A model generated the notes under the pieces. It was not told the origin of the DNA. It did not search any database and saw nothing but the letters and a program-made list of their open reading frames with translations. The translations under genes were made by a program, and so were the position numbers. From Sphingomonas koreensis (lineage in GTDB: Bacteria; Pseudomonadota; Alphaproteobacteria; Sphingomonadales; Sphingomonadaceae), in NCBI RefSeq assembly GCF_002797435.1, contig NZ_PGEN01000001.1, forward strand, positions 4,152,501-4,216,500: a DNA stretch of 64,000 bases. Direction: 5' to 3'. Shown one piece after another: positions 35,244 through 44,412 of this stretch (positions are counted from its first letter, which is position 1; the number at the start of each line of letters is the position of its first letter).

Positions 35244-35319
35244 CCATGCTTTCCGCTCAGGCTGGGCGGGAGGGTGTGGTGTCGTTGGAACTTCGCACCG
35301 CCCGGCCTGGAGACCTGTC

Positions 35320-35889
35320 TTGGAAGCCTTCCTCACCTCTACCGCGCTGGTCGCGCTCGCCGAGATCGGCGACAAGACGCAGCTGTTGGCGATTGTGCTG
35401 GCCACCCGTTTCAAGCGGCCGATGCCGATCATCCTCGGCATCCTCGTCGCGACCCTCGCCAATCATTTCCTCGCCGCGCTGGTGGGGCAGCAGGCGGCGG
35501 CTTGGCTGGAAGGGGCGTGGTTCCGCTACCTGATCGCGGCCTCCTTCATCGTCATGGCGGCGTGGACGCTGATCCCCGACAAGCTCGACAATGAGGATAG
35601 CAAGCCTTTGAAATACGGTGCATTTGCGACCACGGCTATCGCCTTCTTCCTGGTCGAGATGGGCGACAAGACCCAGGTCGCGACGATCGCGCTCGGCGCC
35701 CGCTTTGCCGAGGTCGGCTGGGTCACCGCCGGAACCACCCTTGGAATGATGATCGCCAATGTTCCGGCGGTCTTCCTCGGCAACGAGCTGGTCAGGCGCG
35801 TCCCGCTGCGCACCGTCCGTATCGTCGCGGCCCTCATGTTCCTGGCCATCGGCATCTGGATGCTCGCGCAGACTGCGCTGGCCGGATAG
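35320..35889 (+). CDS. GDT1/UPF0016 family cation (Mn2+) transporter
   Basis: A 189-residue, six-helix membrane protein with the two family signatures EIGDKTQ and EMGDKTQ, one in each half, which line the cation path. Homologues export or exchange Mn2+ or Ca2+. Initiation at TTG 35320 behind CTGGAG gives the right N-terminus (EAFLTSTALVALAEIGDKT); upstream in-frame sequence is the riboswitch. The ROK kinase starts ten bases after its stop. Confidence 0.92.
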   Translation: MEAFLTSTALVALAEIGDKTQLLAIVLATRFKRPMPIILGILVATLANHFLAALVGQQAAAWLEGAWFRYLIAASFIVMAAWTLIPDKLDNEDSKPLKYGAFATTAIAFFLVEMGDKTQVATIALGARFAEVGWVTAGTTLGMMIANVPAVFLGNELVRRVPLRTVRIVAALMFLAIGIWMLAQTALAG

Positions 35890-35899
35890 GCTGCGCGGT

Positions 35900-36775
35900 A
35901 TGAGTGACATGCGAACCTGGCTGGCCATCGAGACCGGCGGCACCAAGCTACTCGCGCGGCTGGTGCGGGATGAAGGCGTAGTCGCCGAAGCGCGCTGGCC
36001 GACCACCAGTCCGGAAGCGGCGGAGGCGGCGTTGCTCGCCTTCGCCGGGCGCACGCCGCTGGCGGGCGTGGGCATCGCCGCCTTCGGACCAGTCGTCGTC
36101 GATCCCGCCGCTGCCAACTATGGCGAGGTGCTGGCGACCCCCAAGCCCGGTTGGACTGGCGCCAATCTGCGCGCCGCGCTCGAACAGGCGCTGGGCGTTC
36201 CGGTCGCGATCGATACCGACGTCAATGCCGCCGCACTGGCCGAGGCTGCGGCGGGCGCCGGGCAGGGCTGTTCAAGCCTCGCCTATGTCACCGTCGGCAC
36301 CGGCATCGGCGCCGGTCTCGCGCGCGACGGGCGAACGCTGACGGGCGCGCTGCACCCCGAAATGGGGCACGTCCCGGTGCTGCGATTCGAGGGGGACCCG
36401 ACCCCGAGCGCTTGCCCCTTCCATTCGGGCTGCGCGGAGGGGATGGCGGCTGGCCCGGCAGTGCAGCGGCGGCTCGGCGGCAAGCTACTCGAGGACTCGC
36501 CCGCCGATTTCGCCGCGGTTGCGGACTATCTCGGCCAGCTCTTCGCGACGATCGTGCTCGCCTGGTCGCCGCACCGGATCGTCGTCGGCGGCGGTGTGAT
36601 GGATGTACCCGGGCTCGGGAAAGCGGCAACCGTGCGGATGCGCGTGGCACTCGGTGGCTATGGCGTCGGCAGCGCGGTCGGCGAGGCGGATTTCATCCGC
36701 TCCGCTGCGCTCGAGCATGCCGGGCTCGAAGGCGCGCTGATCCTCGCCCGGCAGGCCGCGGCGCGCGCCGGCTGA
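35900..36775 (+). CDS. ROK-family sugar kinase (fructokinase-like)
   Basis: A 291-residue kinase. ETGGTK near the N-terminus binds phosphate of ATP; DTDVNAAALAEA carries the catalytic Asp; the ROK zinc site appears as GHVPVLRF...ACPFHSGCAEG (His plus three Cys/His ligands), the pattern of YdhR-type fructokinases. It is coupled to the GDT1 gene by a ten-base gap although no functional link is obvious. It converges with the PliG-like gene. Confidence 0.88.
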   Translation: MSDMRTWLAIETGGTKLLARLVRDEGVVAEARWPTTSPEAAEAALLAFAGRTPLAGVGIAAFGPVVVDPAAANYGEVLATPKPGWTGANLRAALEQALGVPVAIDTDVNAAALAEAAAGAGQGCSSLAYVTVGTGIGAGLARDGRTLTGALHPEMGHVPVLRFEGDPTPSACPFHSGCAEGMAAGPAVQRRLGGKLLEDSPADFAAVADYLGQLFATIVLAWSPHRIVVGGGVMDVPGLGKAATVRMRVALGGYGVGSAVGEADFIRSAALEHAGLEGALILARQAAARAG

Positions 36776-36793
36776 CGCACGCCGCGAATTGCT

Positions 36794-37480
36794 TCACTCG
36801 CCGTCGCGGTCGAGCGGCATCACCTCGATGAAGCGGTTGCGCGCGTCGAAGCGGCAGCGGAAGCGCTTGATTCCTTCGCGGCCCTTGTCCGCCGTGCCCT
36901 CGATCCGGGTGCCGCCACCTGGGGCGGCGGCGAGCCTTCCGGTGCGGACATAGGCCGGGCGCAGGCCATAAAGGCCCGCTGCCTCGCCCCGGCAATAAGC
37001 GGCCATGTTGCCTGCCGCGATCGGTTGACCGGAACCGATGCCGCCCGGGCCGCCGGGACCACCCGGACCTCCGCCGATCTGCCCGCTCACCCCGATATCG
37101 AGCGAATAGCTTGCGCTCTCGCCACGCCGCGCGGCGTTGCGCATCAGATAGACGCGAATCCGATAGTCGCCGGTCTGCGGCAGCCGTCCGCTGAAGCTGT
37201 TGCCTCCGTTGGAGCCGATGAACATCGCGCTCTGCGCGCCCGGCGCGATGACGTTGAAATAGGCGGATGCGTTGCCGCTGCGCATGTTCACCCGCATCGC
37301 CTGCCCTGCTCGCGCATTGATGATGTAATCGACGGTCGAATACCCACGGATCGTTCCGCGAACGACCTGGGATGTGGCGCCGCGTGGAAACTGCACGCGC
37401 TCGCTGCGGGCCGGCGACTGGGCAACGGCCGGCACAACGATGCACAGGCTGGCGGCGGCAAGCATCAACGGTTTCTGCAT
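36794..37480 (-). CDS. Secreted PliG-like protein
   Basis: A 228-residue exported protein with a signal peptide (MQKPLMLAAASLCIVVPAVAQ). Residues about 30-130 resemble PliG, the periplasmic inhibitor of goose-type lysozyme: FPRGATSQVVRGTIRGYSTVDYII-type opening, AGQAMRVNM, GDYRIRVYLMRNAARRGE and ASYSLDIGV. After a Gly/Pro linker (QIGGGPGGPGGPGG) an additional domain of about 75 residues follows with two Cys (AAYCRGEAAG, FRCRFDARN). The PliG match is from memory; the inhibitory role is untested. Confidence 0.6.
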   Translation of the reverse strand: MQKPLMLAAASLCIVVPAVAQSPARSERVQFPRGATSQVVRGTIRGYSTVDYIINARAGQAMRVNMRSGNASAYFNVIAPGAQSAMFIGSNGGNSFSGRLPQTGDYRIRVYLMRNAARRGESASYSLDIGVSGQIGGGPGGPGGPGGIGSGQPIAAGNMAAYCRGEAAGLYGLRPAYVRTGRLAAAPGGGTRIEGTADKGREGIKRFRCRFDARNRFIEVMPLDRDGE

Positions 37481-37703
37481 CTGGACTCTCCTGGGCAGGG
37501 ATGGCGCCGGGAGAACGCTATCATCGACTGTTTGTTGCGCGAACCGAACAATATCGCAGCGCCATGCCCCGCCGGGCATCACGCGGGCCGGATCCGGGCG
37601 CGCCGTCTCGATCTTTAATCTTCGGGTAACCATGCTTCGCCATTGTCGATGCGGCGAAACGGGGGCGGGCTGCGCCGGTCCGGCAATTGGAAACGGTCTA
37701 TTA

Positions 37704-39209
37704 ATGGCAGATCTTGGGCTCGCCCCTGCTCGGGCAGCGTTCAGCGGGAGAACGTTTCTTCGTCCGGCCTCTGCCTGGGATTGGATCTGCGCTGCGCCGT
37801 TGCTGATCCTCGCGATTCTGCTGTTCGCCCGGCCGGGCCTTCCCCTCGACGACGCCTATATCACGCTTCACAATGCGCGAACGCTGCTCGCCGGGGGCAC
37901 GGACCCGGTCTATGCCGGCTCGACCGCGCTGACTGGCGCCACCAGCGCGATCCATCTCGTCCTTATCGCGATCCTGGGACTGGCAATGCCGCTCGAGCTT
38001 GCGTCCAAGTTCGTGACACTGGCGGCGATCCTGCTCTACGCCGCTGGCCTGATCGTGCTGCTGCGCCGCTTGCAGTGTCCGCCAGCCGCACGCGCGATAC
38101 TCCTCATCACCGGCTTGATGGTCGGCTATATGCCCTATAATCTGCTCAACGGGCTGGAGAGCGGGCTGGCGGTCGCGGCGATCGTCTGGGGGCTCGTGCT
38201 GATCGACAGCAAGTGGCTGCCGCTGCTCTGCGGAACGATGCCCTTCGTGCGCCCGGAGCTCGCCTTTCTCGCCGCGCCGCTGTTCTTCTATCGCTGCTGG
38301 CTCGACCGGCGCGACCTGCGCCGGCTGGTAACCAACGGAGCGCTCGCGCTGGCCGCAGCGTCGCCATGGCTGATCTTCTACACCGTCTATACCGGCTGGC
38401 CGATTCCCAATACCGGCGGCGCCAAGGTGGCGTTCTTTGCAGAAACGACGCTGGGCTGGCGGGCGCGACGGGGGATCCTGATCGGCGTCGTCATCTCGTG
38501 CCTGTTCGGTCCGCTCTGGCTGTCGATGCCGGCGCTGGCCCGCCGGCCGGCCGGGCTTTGCGCGCTCGTCTTCCTGATCTGCTGGATCGGACTGACCGCG
38601 CTCGTCTTTCCGGGCGGCCTCCACCATAACTGGTTTCGTTATGTGAGCATGATCCTGCCCGTGTTGCTGCTCGGCTGGGCGATCATCTTCGCGCGCAAGG
38701 CCGCCTGGCATCCGCCGCTGCTCGCGCTGCTGTTGGGCTGGACCTTCTTCACCGGCGCGATCGGCGTGCGGAGCTATCTGGACCGGTCGCATACCGAGGC
38801 GCTCGATCGCGCCGCACAGCTCATCGGCACGAAGTTGCCGCGCGATTCCGTCATTCTGGTCCATGACGCAGGCTATCTCGCCTGGGCCTTGCCCGGTCAT
38901 CGGCTGGTCGATGTGGTGGGCCTCAAGAGCACCGCGAGCATGACATGGCACCGCCGGTATACCGCGCAGACCGGGAAGCGCGACGTGGCGCTGAACGGGA
39001 TCGCGCACGGCGCGAAGGCGCAGTATCTGGTCGCGCTGGCCGATCCTCCGGGCTTCTGGGGCGAGCTGGCGCTGGCGCTGAAACGGTCGGGGTGGACGCT
39101 GCAGCCGCTCTCGCCGGTCAAGGACTATGAGTATGTGGTGTACCGCATCGATCCGCCGGGGCGGACCGTGCCGGACACCGGCAACGCTGCGCCGCAGCGC
39201 GCGCGATAG
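37704..39209 (+). CDS. AftB-like GT-C membrane glycosyltransferase
   Basis: A 501-residue protein with about ten transmembrane helices and a C-terminal extracytoplasmic domain. Directly after the first helix comes LDDAYITLHNARTLLAGG, the acidic loop typical of GT-C arabinofuranosyltransferases of the AftB type, followed by GSTALTGATSAIH. Such enzymes use decaprenylphosphoryl-arabinose outside the membrane. The DPA-synthesis genes lie downstream on the same strand, supporting the role. ATG 37704 is preferred; an in-frame ATG at 37632 is possible. Confidence 0.65.
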   Translation: MADLGLAPARAAFSGRTFLRPASAWDWICAAPLLILAILLFARPGLPLDDAYITLHNARTLLAGGTDPVYAGSTALTGATSAIHLVLIAILGLAMPLELASKFVTLAAILLYAAGLIVLLRRLQCPPAARAILLITGLMVGYMPYNLLNGLESGLAVAAIVWGLVLIDSKWLPLLCGTMPFVRPELAFLAAPLFFYRCWLDRRDLRRLVTNGALALAAASPWLIFYTVYTGWPIPNTGGAKVAFFAETTLGWRARRGILIGVVISCLFGPLWLSMPALARRPAGLCALVFLICWIGLTALVFPGGLHHNWFRYVSMILPVLLLGWAIIFARKAAWHPPLLALLLGWTFFTGAIGVRSYLDRSHTEALDRAAQLIGTKLPRDSVILVHDAGYLAWALPGHRLVDVVGLKSTASMTWHRRYTAQTGKRDVALNGIAHGAKAQYLVALADPPGFWGELALALKRSGWTLQPLSPVKDYEYVVYRIDPPGRTVPDTGNAAPQRAR

Positions 39210-39218
39210 GGACAATCG

Positions 39219-40790
39219 ATGTACGCTTCGCAAGACACCCAGCCATCCGCGACCGCCAAGCACGCGCAGGTGGAGCCGGCTGCCACCGCGGCGCTGCCGT
39301 GGTGGCTGTATCTGATCTTCTGCGCGCTCAGCGTCGTACCGTTCATCGCCGTCGCCAACCCGCCGATTGTCGATTTTCCCAACCATGCGGCCCGGTTGGG
39401 CCTGCAATGCGCGATGGGCGATCCCGTCGTCTCGGCGATGTACGGCTTCAGGCTTGGGCTCATTCCCAATCTGGCGGCGGACCTGATCAACGCGCCTTTG
39501 TGCGGGATCGCGGCGCCTGCACTGGTGCTCAAGGGGACGATCATCGCCGCATTGGCCATCCTCTATTGCGCGTGCTGGCAGATCCAGCGTTCTCTCTACG
39601 GGGCCACCAACCCGTTCCTTCTCTTCGTGCCCGCCATGAGCCTCAACGTGGTCACCACCATCGGGTACATCAACTTCCTGTTTGGCGTCGCGATCGCGGC
39701 CGCCATGATCGCGCTTGCACTCGCGCGGCCACGGATGCGGTCGCTGGTGCTGATCGGCAATGCGGGCGGCGTCCTGCTGTTCTTCGCCCACATCTTCGCA
39801 CTGGCCTTCGCGGTGGTCTTCTTCTTTGGATGGTTCCTGAAATGGCCGATACGGTTGCGCGGCCTCATCGAGGCCTGGCTGCGGACGCTCGCGATGTTCG
39901 CGGTTCCGCTTGCGCTGATCCCGTTCGTGCCGAGCGAGAGCGCCGAGCTCTCCATCGGCTATATGGCGAAGACGAGGGCATTGTTCGCCCCCTTCCTGGT
40001 CCATTCAGGTGCGCAGGCGATCCTGATCCCCGTGGCGCTGGTGGTGCCATTCTATCTCCTGTGGCGGCATGGCCGGATCGCGCTGCACCGACGGATGCGA
40101 TTGCCGCTGCTGATGGTCGCGATCTACATCGTGATCGTCCCGTGCCAGTTGCAGGATGCGGTCGATATCGACTCCCGGACTTCCGTAGCGCTTGCCTATC
40201 TGCTGTTCGCGTCGCTGGCCCCGGCGGGGGTTGGCCGGCCCGTCGCGAAGCTGCTTTCGCTGCTGGCGGCGGTCCCGCTGATCGCGCATCTCGTCACCGT
40301 GGTGGCGGTGTGGGCGCCGTTCAGCCGCCAGGTGGACGAATTCCGTACGGCGATTGCGGTGCTGCCTGCGCATGCCACGATCCTGAGCGTCGGCGCGGAT
40401 GAGGGGGATACCCGCACCAACATCGCACCGACGGTAGCGTACAGCCACCTCGCAAGCTATGCCACCGCGGACCGGCGGGTCTTCAACCCGCTTGAGTTCA
40501 CCGGGATCGGCATGCAGCCCCTGCATGCGACAGGCCGTTTCGTCGATTATGACGTGCCGGCGTCGATGCCGCTCCCGGTCGAGGCGGCGATCGCGCTCAA
40601 GCTGCCCGACGCGCTGACGCGCTATCCGGTGCTGTCAAAACAGGTCAGCTACGCGCATCGCTGGCCGGAGCGCTTCGACTATGTCGTCTATTATCACTTC
40701 GGGACCAATCCGAACTTCGATCCGCAGGCGTTGCGCATGGTCAGGCAGGGCAGCTTCTTCTCGCTGCTTCAGGTGCGGCGCCCCCGATAG
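39219..40790 (+). CDS. Polytopic membrane protein, possible second GT-C-type transferase
   Basis: A 523-residue protein with about ten helices and an extracytoplasmic C-terminal region (about 380-523). After helix 1 it has NPPIVDFPNHAARLG, an acidic-loop position as in GT-C enzymes but with one Asp only. It begins nine bases after the AftB-like gene and precedes the arabinose-lipid genes. I do not recognise the family, and the transferase role is inferred from topology and context. Confidence 0.5.
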   Translation: MYASQDTQPSATAKHAQVEPAATAALPWWLYLIFCALSVVPFIAVANPPIVDFPNHAARLGLQCAMGDPVVSAMYGFRLGLIPNLAADLINAPLCGIAAPALVLKGTIIAALAILYCACWQIQRSLYGATNPFLLFVPAMSLNVVTTIGYINFLFGVAIAAAMIALALARPRMRSLVLIGNAGGVLLFFAHIFALAFAVVFFFGWFLKWPIRLRGLIEAWLRTLAMFAVPLALIPFVPSESAELSIGYMAKTRALFAPFLVHSGAQAILIPVALVVPFYLLWRHGRIALHRRMRLPLLMVAIYIVIVPCQLQDAVDIDSRTSVALAYLLFASLAPAGVGRPVAKLLSLLAAVPLIAHLVTVVAVWAPFSRQVDEFRTAIAVLPAHATILSVGADEGDTRTNIAPTVAYSHLASYATADRRVFNPLEFTGIGMQPLHATGRFVDYDVPASMPLPVEAAIALKLPDALTRYPVLSKQVSYAHRWPERFDYVVYYHFGTNPNFDPQALRMVRQGSFFSLLQVRRPR

Positions 40791-40864
40791 AAAGGGTGCG
40801 GGTTTAGCGTTTCGTTAACCACAGTCGTGGGATTGCCTTCGCAGCTTGATGAGGGGGCGGAACG

Positions 40865-42361
40865 GTGAGTGTTGCAACTGCAATTCGGCCAGACGAAGCA
40901 GGGGAAGTCTCACCTTCGGAAATCCGCGGCTTCTATCCGCTCGTCCTCGATCTAGATGGTACGCTGCTTCGCACCGATCTGCTCCTCGAATGCGCACTGC
41001 AGTTTGTACGCACGCGTCCATTGCGGGTCTTCCTGCTCCTGTGGTGGGCGCTCCACGGGATCGCATATCTGAAGCAGCAGCTCGCCGAACGGGCCGAACT
41101 CGCCATCGACCTGCTCCCAGTTAACGAAGCGCTAGCCGCCTATGCGCAGACCGCGGCCGACAATGGGCGCGAGGTAATCATCGCGACCGCGGCGAACCAG
41201 CTTCTTGCGCAGCATGTGTGCGATCGTTTCGATTTCGCGCGCGAGGCGCTGGCCTCGACCGCCGAGCTGAATTTGAAGGGCAAGCGGAAGGCCGAGGCGC
41301 TGGCCGCACGCTATCCGGACGGATTCGTCTATGCGGGCGACGCAGCTGCGGACCTGCATGTCTGGCGTGCTGCACGCTTCGCCATCTTTGCCGGCGACGA
41401 CGCTGGCGTCTTCAACCGGGTCAAGGCGCTGGTTCCGGTCGAAGCCCATTTCCAGCGTGAGCGCGCCGGTCTGACCGGCTGGATGAAGGCGCTCCGTGTC
41501 CATCAATGGGCGAAGAACGGGCTGATCTTTCTGCCGATGATGCTGGCCGGCGTGCTACTCGATCTCAATGCCTGGCTGGCCTGCACGCTGGGCTTCGTCG
41601 CGATGGGTGTCACCGCCTCGGCGACCTACCTGCTCAATGACCTGATGGACCTGCAGGAGGATCGCCGGCACTGGAGCAAGCGCAACCGCGCGCTCGCTTC
41701 CGGCACGATTAGTATTCCTGCCGCGACACTGGCTTCGATCTTTCTTCTGGGAGCAGGCTTCGGCCTAGCCATGCTGGCGGGCGGCCTTCCGACGCTGGCG
41801 CTCGTCCTGCTCTATTGCGCGGCCACGCTGACCTATTCGCTCTATCTCAAGCGGGTGCCGCTGCTCGACGTGACTGTGCTGGCGGGACTCTTCACGCTGC
41901 GCCTGGCGGTCGGCGCGGTGATCGTCGATGTCCGGCTTTCGGCTTGGCTGATGGTATTCTCGATGTTCCTGTTCTTCTCGCTGGCGCTGGCCAAGCGTTC
42001 GATCGAGCTTACGCGGACGATCAGCCGGGGATCGGCGATCACGGCGATGCACGGGCGAGGCTATGTTCCTGCGGACGCACCGTTCGTCTCGACGCTGGGT
42101 GTGTCTTCCGCGCTCACCGCGGTCGCGATCATGGTACTCTACCTGATCCACGAGGCCTTCCCCAGCGCGCTCTACAGCCATCCGGAGGTGCTCTGGGCCG
42201 CACCGGTCCTGATCGGGCTCTGGCTCGGCCGGATCTGGCTGCTTTGCACTCGTGGCCAGCTCAACGACGATCCGGTGCAGTTCACCGTGCACGACCGGGT
42301 CAGCATCCTTCTCGGCGCCGGCGTGATGTGCAGCTTTGCCGGCGCGGCGCTGTTGCGGTGA
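40865..42361 (+). CDS. HAD phosphatase fused to UbiA-family phosphoribosyltransferase (DPPR synthase-like)
   Basis: A 498-residue fusion. Residues about 25-200 form a HAD domain with LDLDGTLL (nucleophile Asp29, acid Asp31) and AGDAAADL. Residues about 205-498 form a UbiA membrane domain with NDLMDLQEDRR (NDxxDxxxD motif) and YLKRVPLLDVTVLAGLFTLRLAVGA, as in decaprenyl-phosphate phosphoribosyltransferase (Rv3806c). One protein may thus make DPPR and remove its 5-phosphate, a step assigned to a separate phosphatase in mycobacteria. GTG start at 40865. Confidence 0.85.
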   Translation: MSVATAIRPDEAGEVSPSEIRGFYPLVLDLDGTLLRTDLLLECALQFVRTRPLRVFLLLWWALHGIAYLKQQLAERAELAIDLLPVNEALAAYAQTAADNGREVIIATAANQLLAQHVCDRFDFAREALASTAELNLKGKRKAEALAARYPDGFVYAGDAAADLHVWRAARFAIFAGDDAGVFNRVKALVPVEAHFQRERAGLTGWMKALRVHQWAKNGLIFLPMMLAGVLLDLNAWLACTLGFVAMGVTASATYLLNDLMDLQEDRRHWSKRNRALASGTISIPAATLASIFLLGAGFGLAMLAGGLPTLALVLLYCAATLTYSLYLKRVPLLDVTVLAGLFTLRLAVGAVIVDVRLSAWLMVFSMFLFFSLALAKRSIELTRTISRGSAITAMHGRGYVPADAPFVSTLGVSSALTAVAIMVLYLIHEAFPSALYSHPEVLWAAPVLIGLWLGRIWLLCTRGQLNDDPVQFTVHDRVSILLGAGVMCSFAGAALLR

Positions 42362-42363
42362 GC

Positions 42364-43674
42364 ATGGCGTTCCACCCCGATAGCGGGGTTTCGTCGTGGA
42401 GCCGTGTCGGGAAGCGCGAACACCGGGTCGGCCGGCCGCGCTTCGCTGCGGAGCTAACAGCCTGGAACCAAAGCGGCCGCGATACCCGCCTGGCGATCGG
42501 CAATGGCCGTTCCTACAGCGATGTCGGGCTTTGCGACCGGGGCAATCTGATCGCGATGGGCGGGCTTGATCGCTTTCGCAGCTTCGATCCCGAAACCGGG
42601 ATCCTGGTCGCGGAAGCGGGTGTGATGCTGGACGCGATCCTGGAGACGTTCGTTCCGCGCGGCTTTTTCCTGCCCGTCACGCCCGGCACGCGGTTCGTGA
42701 CGCTGGGCGGTGCCGTCGCCAACGACGTCCATGGCAAGAACCATCACCGCGCAGGCACCTTTGGCCGCCACGTCCGGAGCATCGTGCTGGAGCGTTCGGA
42801 CATGGGCCGGGTACGCGTTTCGCCGGGCGAGAATCCGCAGCTCTTTGCCGCGACGATCGGCGGGTTGGGACTGACCGGCATCATCGTCGAGGTCGAGCTT
42901 CAGCTCCAGCGGATCGCGTCGTCGCAGCTCGACGTGGAGACCATCGCCTGCGTCGATCTAGACGCTTTGTGCGACACGCTGGAGCGGAGCGAAACCGGTT
43001 TCGAACACAGCGTCGCATGGATCGACTGCACCGCACGCAACGGGCGCGGTATTGTCAGCCGTGCCAACTGGGCCGAGACGGGACCGCTTTCTGTTCATGC
43101 GCCGCCCCGGCGATCGGTACCCGGAATCGGTGTTCCGACGCCGCTCAATCCAATGACGCTCAAGCTGTTCAACGGCGCCTATTTCACGATGGGGCAAATG
43201 CGGGCGGGCCGGGCGCAGATCCATTATTCGCCGTTCTTCTATCCGTTGGACGCTATCCTCAACTGGAACCGGCTCTACGGAAAACAGGGCTTCTACCAGT
43301 ATCAATGCGTGATCCCGGCAGCGGCAGGGCGAGCGCCGCTGGCGGCCCTGCTCGCGGAGATCGCTGCGTCCGGCGAGGGATCGTTGCTGGCGGTGCTAAA
43401 GACGTTCGGAGACCTCCCGAGCCCCGGCATGCTGTCCTTCCCGACGAAGGGGCTGACGCTGGCCCTCGATTTCCGCAACCGGGGCGCGGCGACCCTCTCG
43501 TTGTTCGATCGGCTGGACCGCATCGTCCTCGAAGCGGGCGGCCGGCTCTATCCGGCCAAGGATTTGCGCATGCCGGCGGCGCTGTTCCGGGCGGGCTATC
43601 CCCAATCGAAACAATTTGAAGCGATGATCGACCCGTGCTGTCGATCCGATTTCTGGACGCGAGTGGCTCAATGA
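42364..43674 (+). CDS. dprE1: DprE1-like FAD-dependent oxidoreductase
   Basis: A 436-residue FAD_binding_4/ALO-family enzyme: LAIGNGRSYSDVGLC, PVTPGTRFVTLGGAVANDVHGKNHH and the C-terminal GGRLYPAKDLR, equivalent to the active-site Lys region of mycobacterial DprE1. It should oxidise decaprenylphosphoryl-ribose at C2'. At the position of the benzothiazinone-target Cys of M. tuberculosis (NICVDF) the sequence reads TLALDF, so Ala replaces Cys. Its start overlaps or abuts the UbiA stop (GTG 42358 is an alternative), and it overlaps the next gene by ATGA. Confidence 0.85.
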   Translation: MAFHPDSGVSSWSRVGKREHRVGRPRFAAELTAWNQSGRDTRLAIGNGRSYSDVGLCDRGNLIAMGGLDRFRSFDPETGILVAEAGVMLDAILETFVPRGFFLPVTPGTRFVTLGGAVANDVHGKNHHRAGTFGRHVRSIVLERSDMGRVRVSPGENPQLFAATIGGLGLTGIIVEVELQLQRIASSQLDVETIACVDLDALCDTLERSETGFEHSVAWIDCTARNGRGIVSRANWAETGPLSVHAPPRRSVPGIGVPTPLNPMTLKLFNGAYFTMGQMRAGRAQIHYSPFFYPLDAILNWNRLYGKQGFYQYQCVIPAAAGRAPLAALLAEIAASGEGSLLAVLKTFGDLPSPGMLSFPTKGLTLALDFRNRGAATLSLFDRLDRIVLEAGGRLYPAKDLRMPAALFRAGYPQSKQFEAMIDPCCRSDFWTRVAQ

Positions 43675-44411
43675 CGAAACGGATCCTTGTTCTGGGTGCA
43701 ACCTCCGAGATCGCGGAGGAAACGGCGCGCCTTTATGCTGCGGAGGGCGCGCGGTTCGTCCTGGCGGGGCGCGATCCTGTGCGGCTTGCGGACATCGCCG
43801 CGGATTTGCGGGTGCGGGGCGCCAGCCTGGCAGAGGTCGATGCGGTCGACCTTGCCGCGGCGGATGTGGAAACATGCACGCAGCGATGGATCGGCATTCT
43901 GGGGGGGCTTGATCTGGTCCTGCTCGCTTATGGTGTTCTGGGTGATCAGCGGATCGATGAGGCGGACCTTTCGGCAGCGGCGGCGATGATCGATACCAAC
44001 TTCCGTTCGGCCAGTCTTTGGTGCCTCGCCACGGCCCGTCATCTGGAGGCGGCCGGAAGCGGCACGCTGGCGGTGATCGGATCGGTTGCAGGGGATCGTG
44101 GCCGCCAGTCAAACTACCTCTATGGCGCGACCAAGGCGGGTCTCGCGGCGCTGGTCGAAGGGATCGCACACCGGCTCGCGCCGACGGGTGCGCGGGCGGT
44201 GCTGATCAAGCCTGGCTTCGTCGATACCGCCATGACCGCGCATATCCAGCCCAAGGGCGCATTGTGGAGTTCGCCGGCGAAGATCGCCGCGCGGATCCGC
44301 AAGGCGGCCGACGGGAAGGGGACGATCGTGTACGCGCCCGGCTATTGGCGCCTGATCATGACCATCGTCCGCTCGGTCCCGACACCAATCTTCCATCGCA
44401 CGAAGCTCTGA
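43671..44411 (+). CDS. dprE2: DprE2-like short-chain dehydrogenase
   Basis: A 246-residue SDR: cofactor loop LGATSEIAEETARLYAAEG, VIGSVAGDRGRQSNYLYGATKAG with the YxxxK catalytic pair, and KPGFVDTAMT. The GDRGRQSNYLYG stretch is close to mycobacterial DprE2, which reduces the 2'-keto intermediate to decaprenylphosphoryl-arabinose. Order and coupling with the DprE1-like gene support this. Confidence 0.85.
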   Translation: MTKRILVLGATSEIAEETARLYAAEGARFVLAGRDPVRLADIAADLRVRGASLAEVDAVDLAAADVETCTQRWIGILGGLDLVLLAYGVLGDQRIDEADLSAAAAMIDTNFRSASLWCLATARHLEAAGSGTLAVIGSVAGDRGRQSNYLYGATKAGLAALVEGIAHRLAPTGARAVLIKPGFVDTAMTAHIQPKGALWSSPAKIAARIRKAADGKGTIVYAPGYWRLIMTIVRSVPTPIFHRTKL

Positions 44412-44412
44412 C

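Noticed and set aside
37701..40004. 767-codon minus-strand frame across two membrane-protein genes
   Set aside because: Its product is a charged, low-complexity mirror of hydrophobic helices on the plus strand and spans two separate real genes.
40804..40819. CtrA-like site TTAG-N7-TTAAC before the HAD-UbiA gene
   Set aside because: One mismatch to TTAA-N7-TTAAC and a single occurrence; chance cannot be excluded without a genome-wide comparison.
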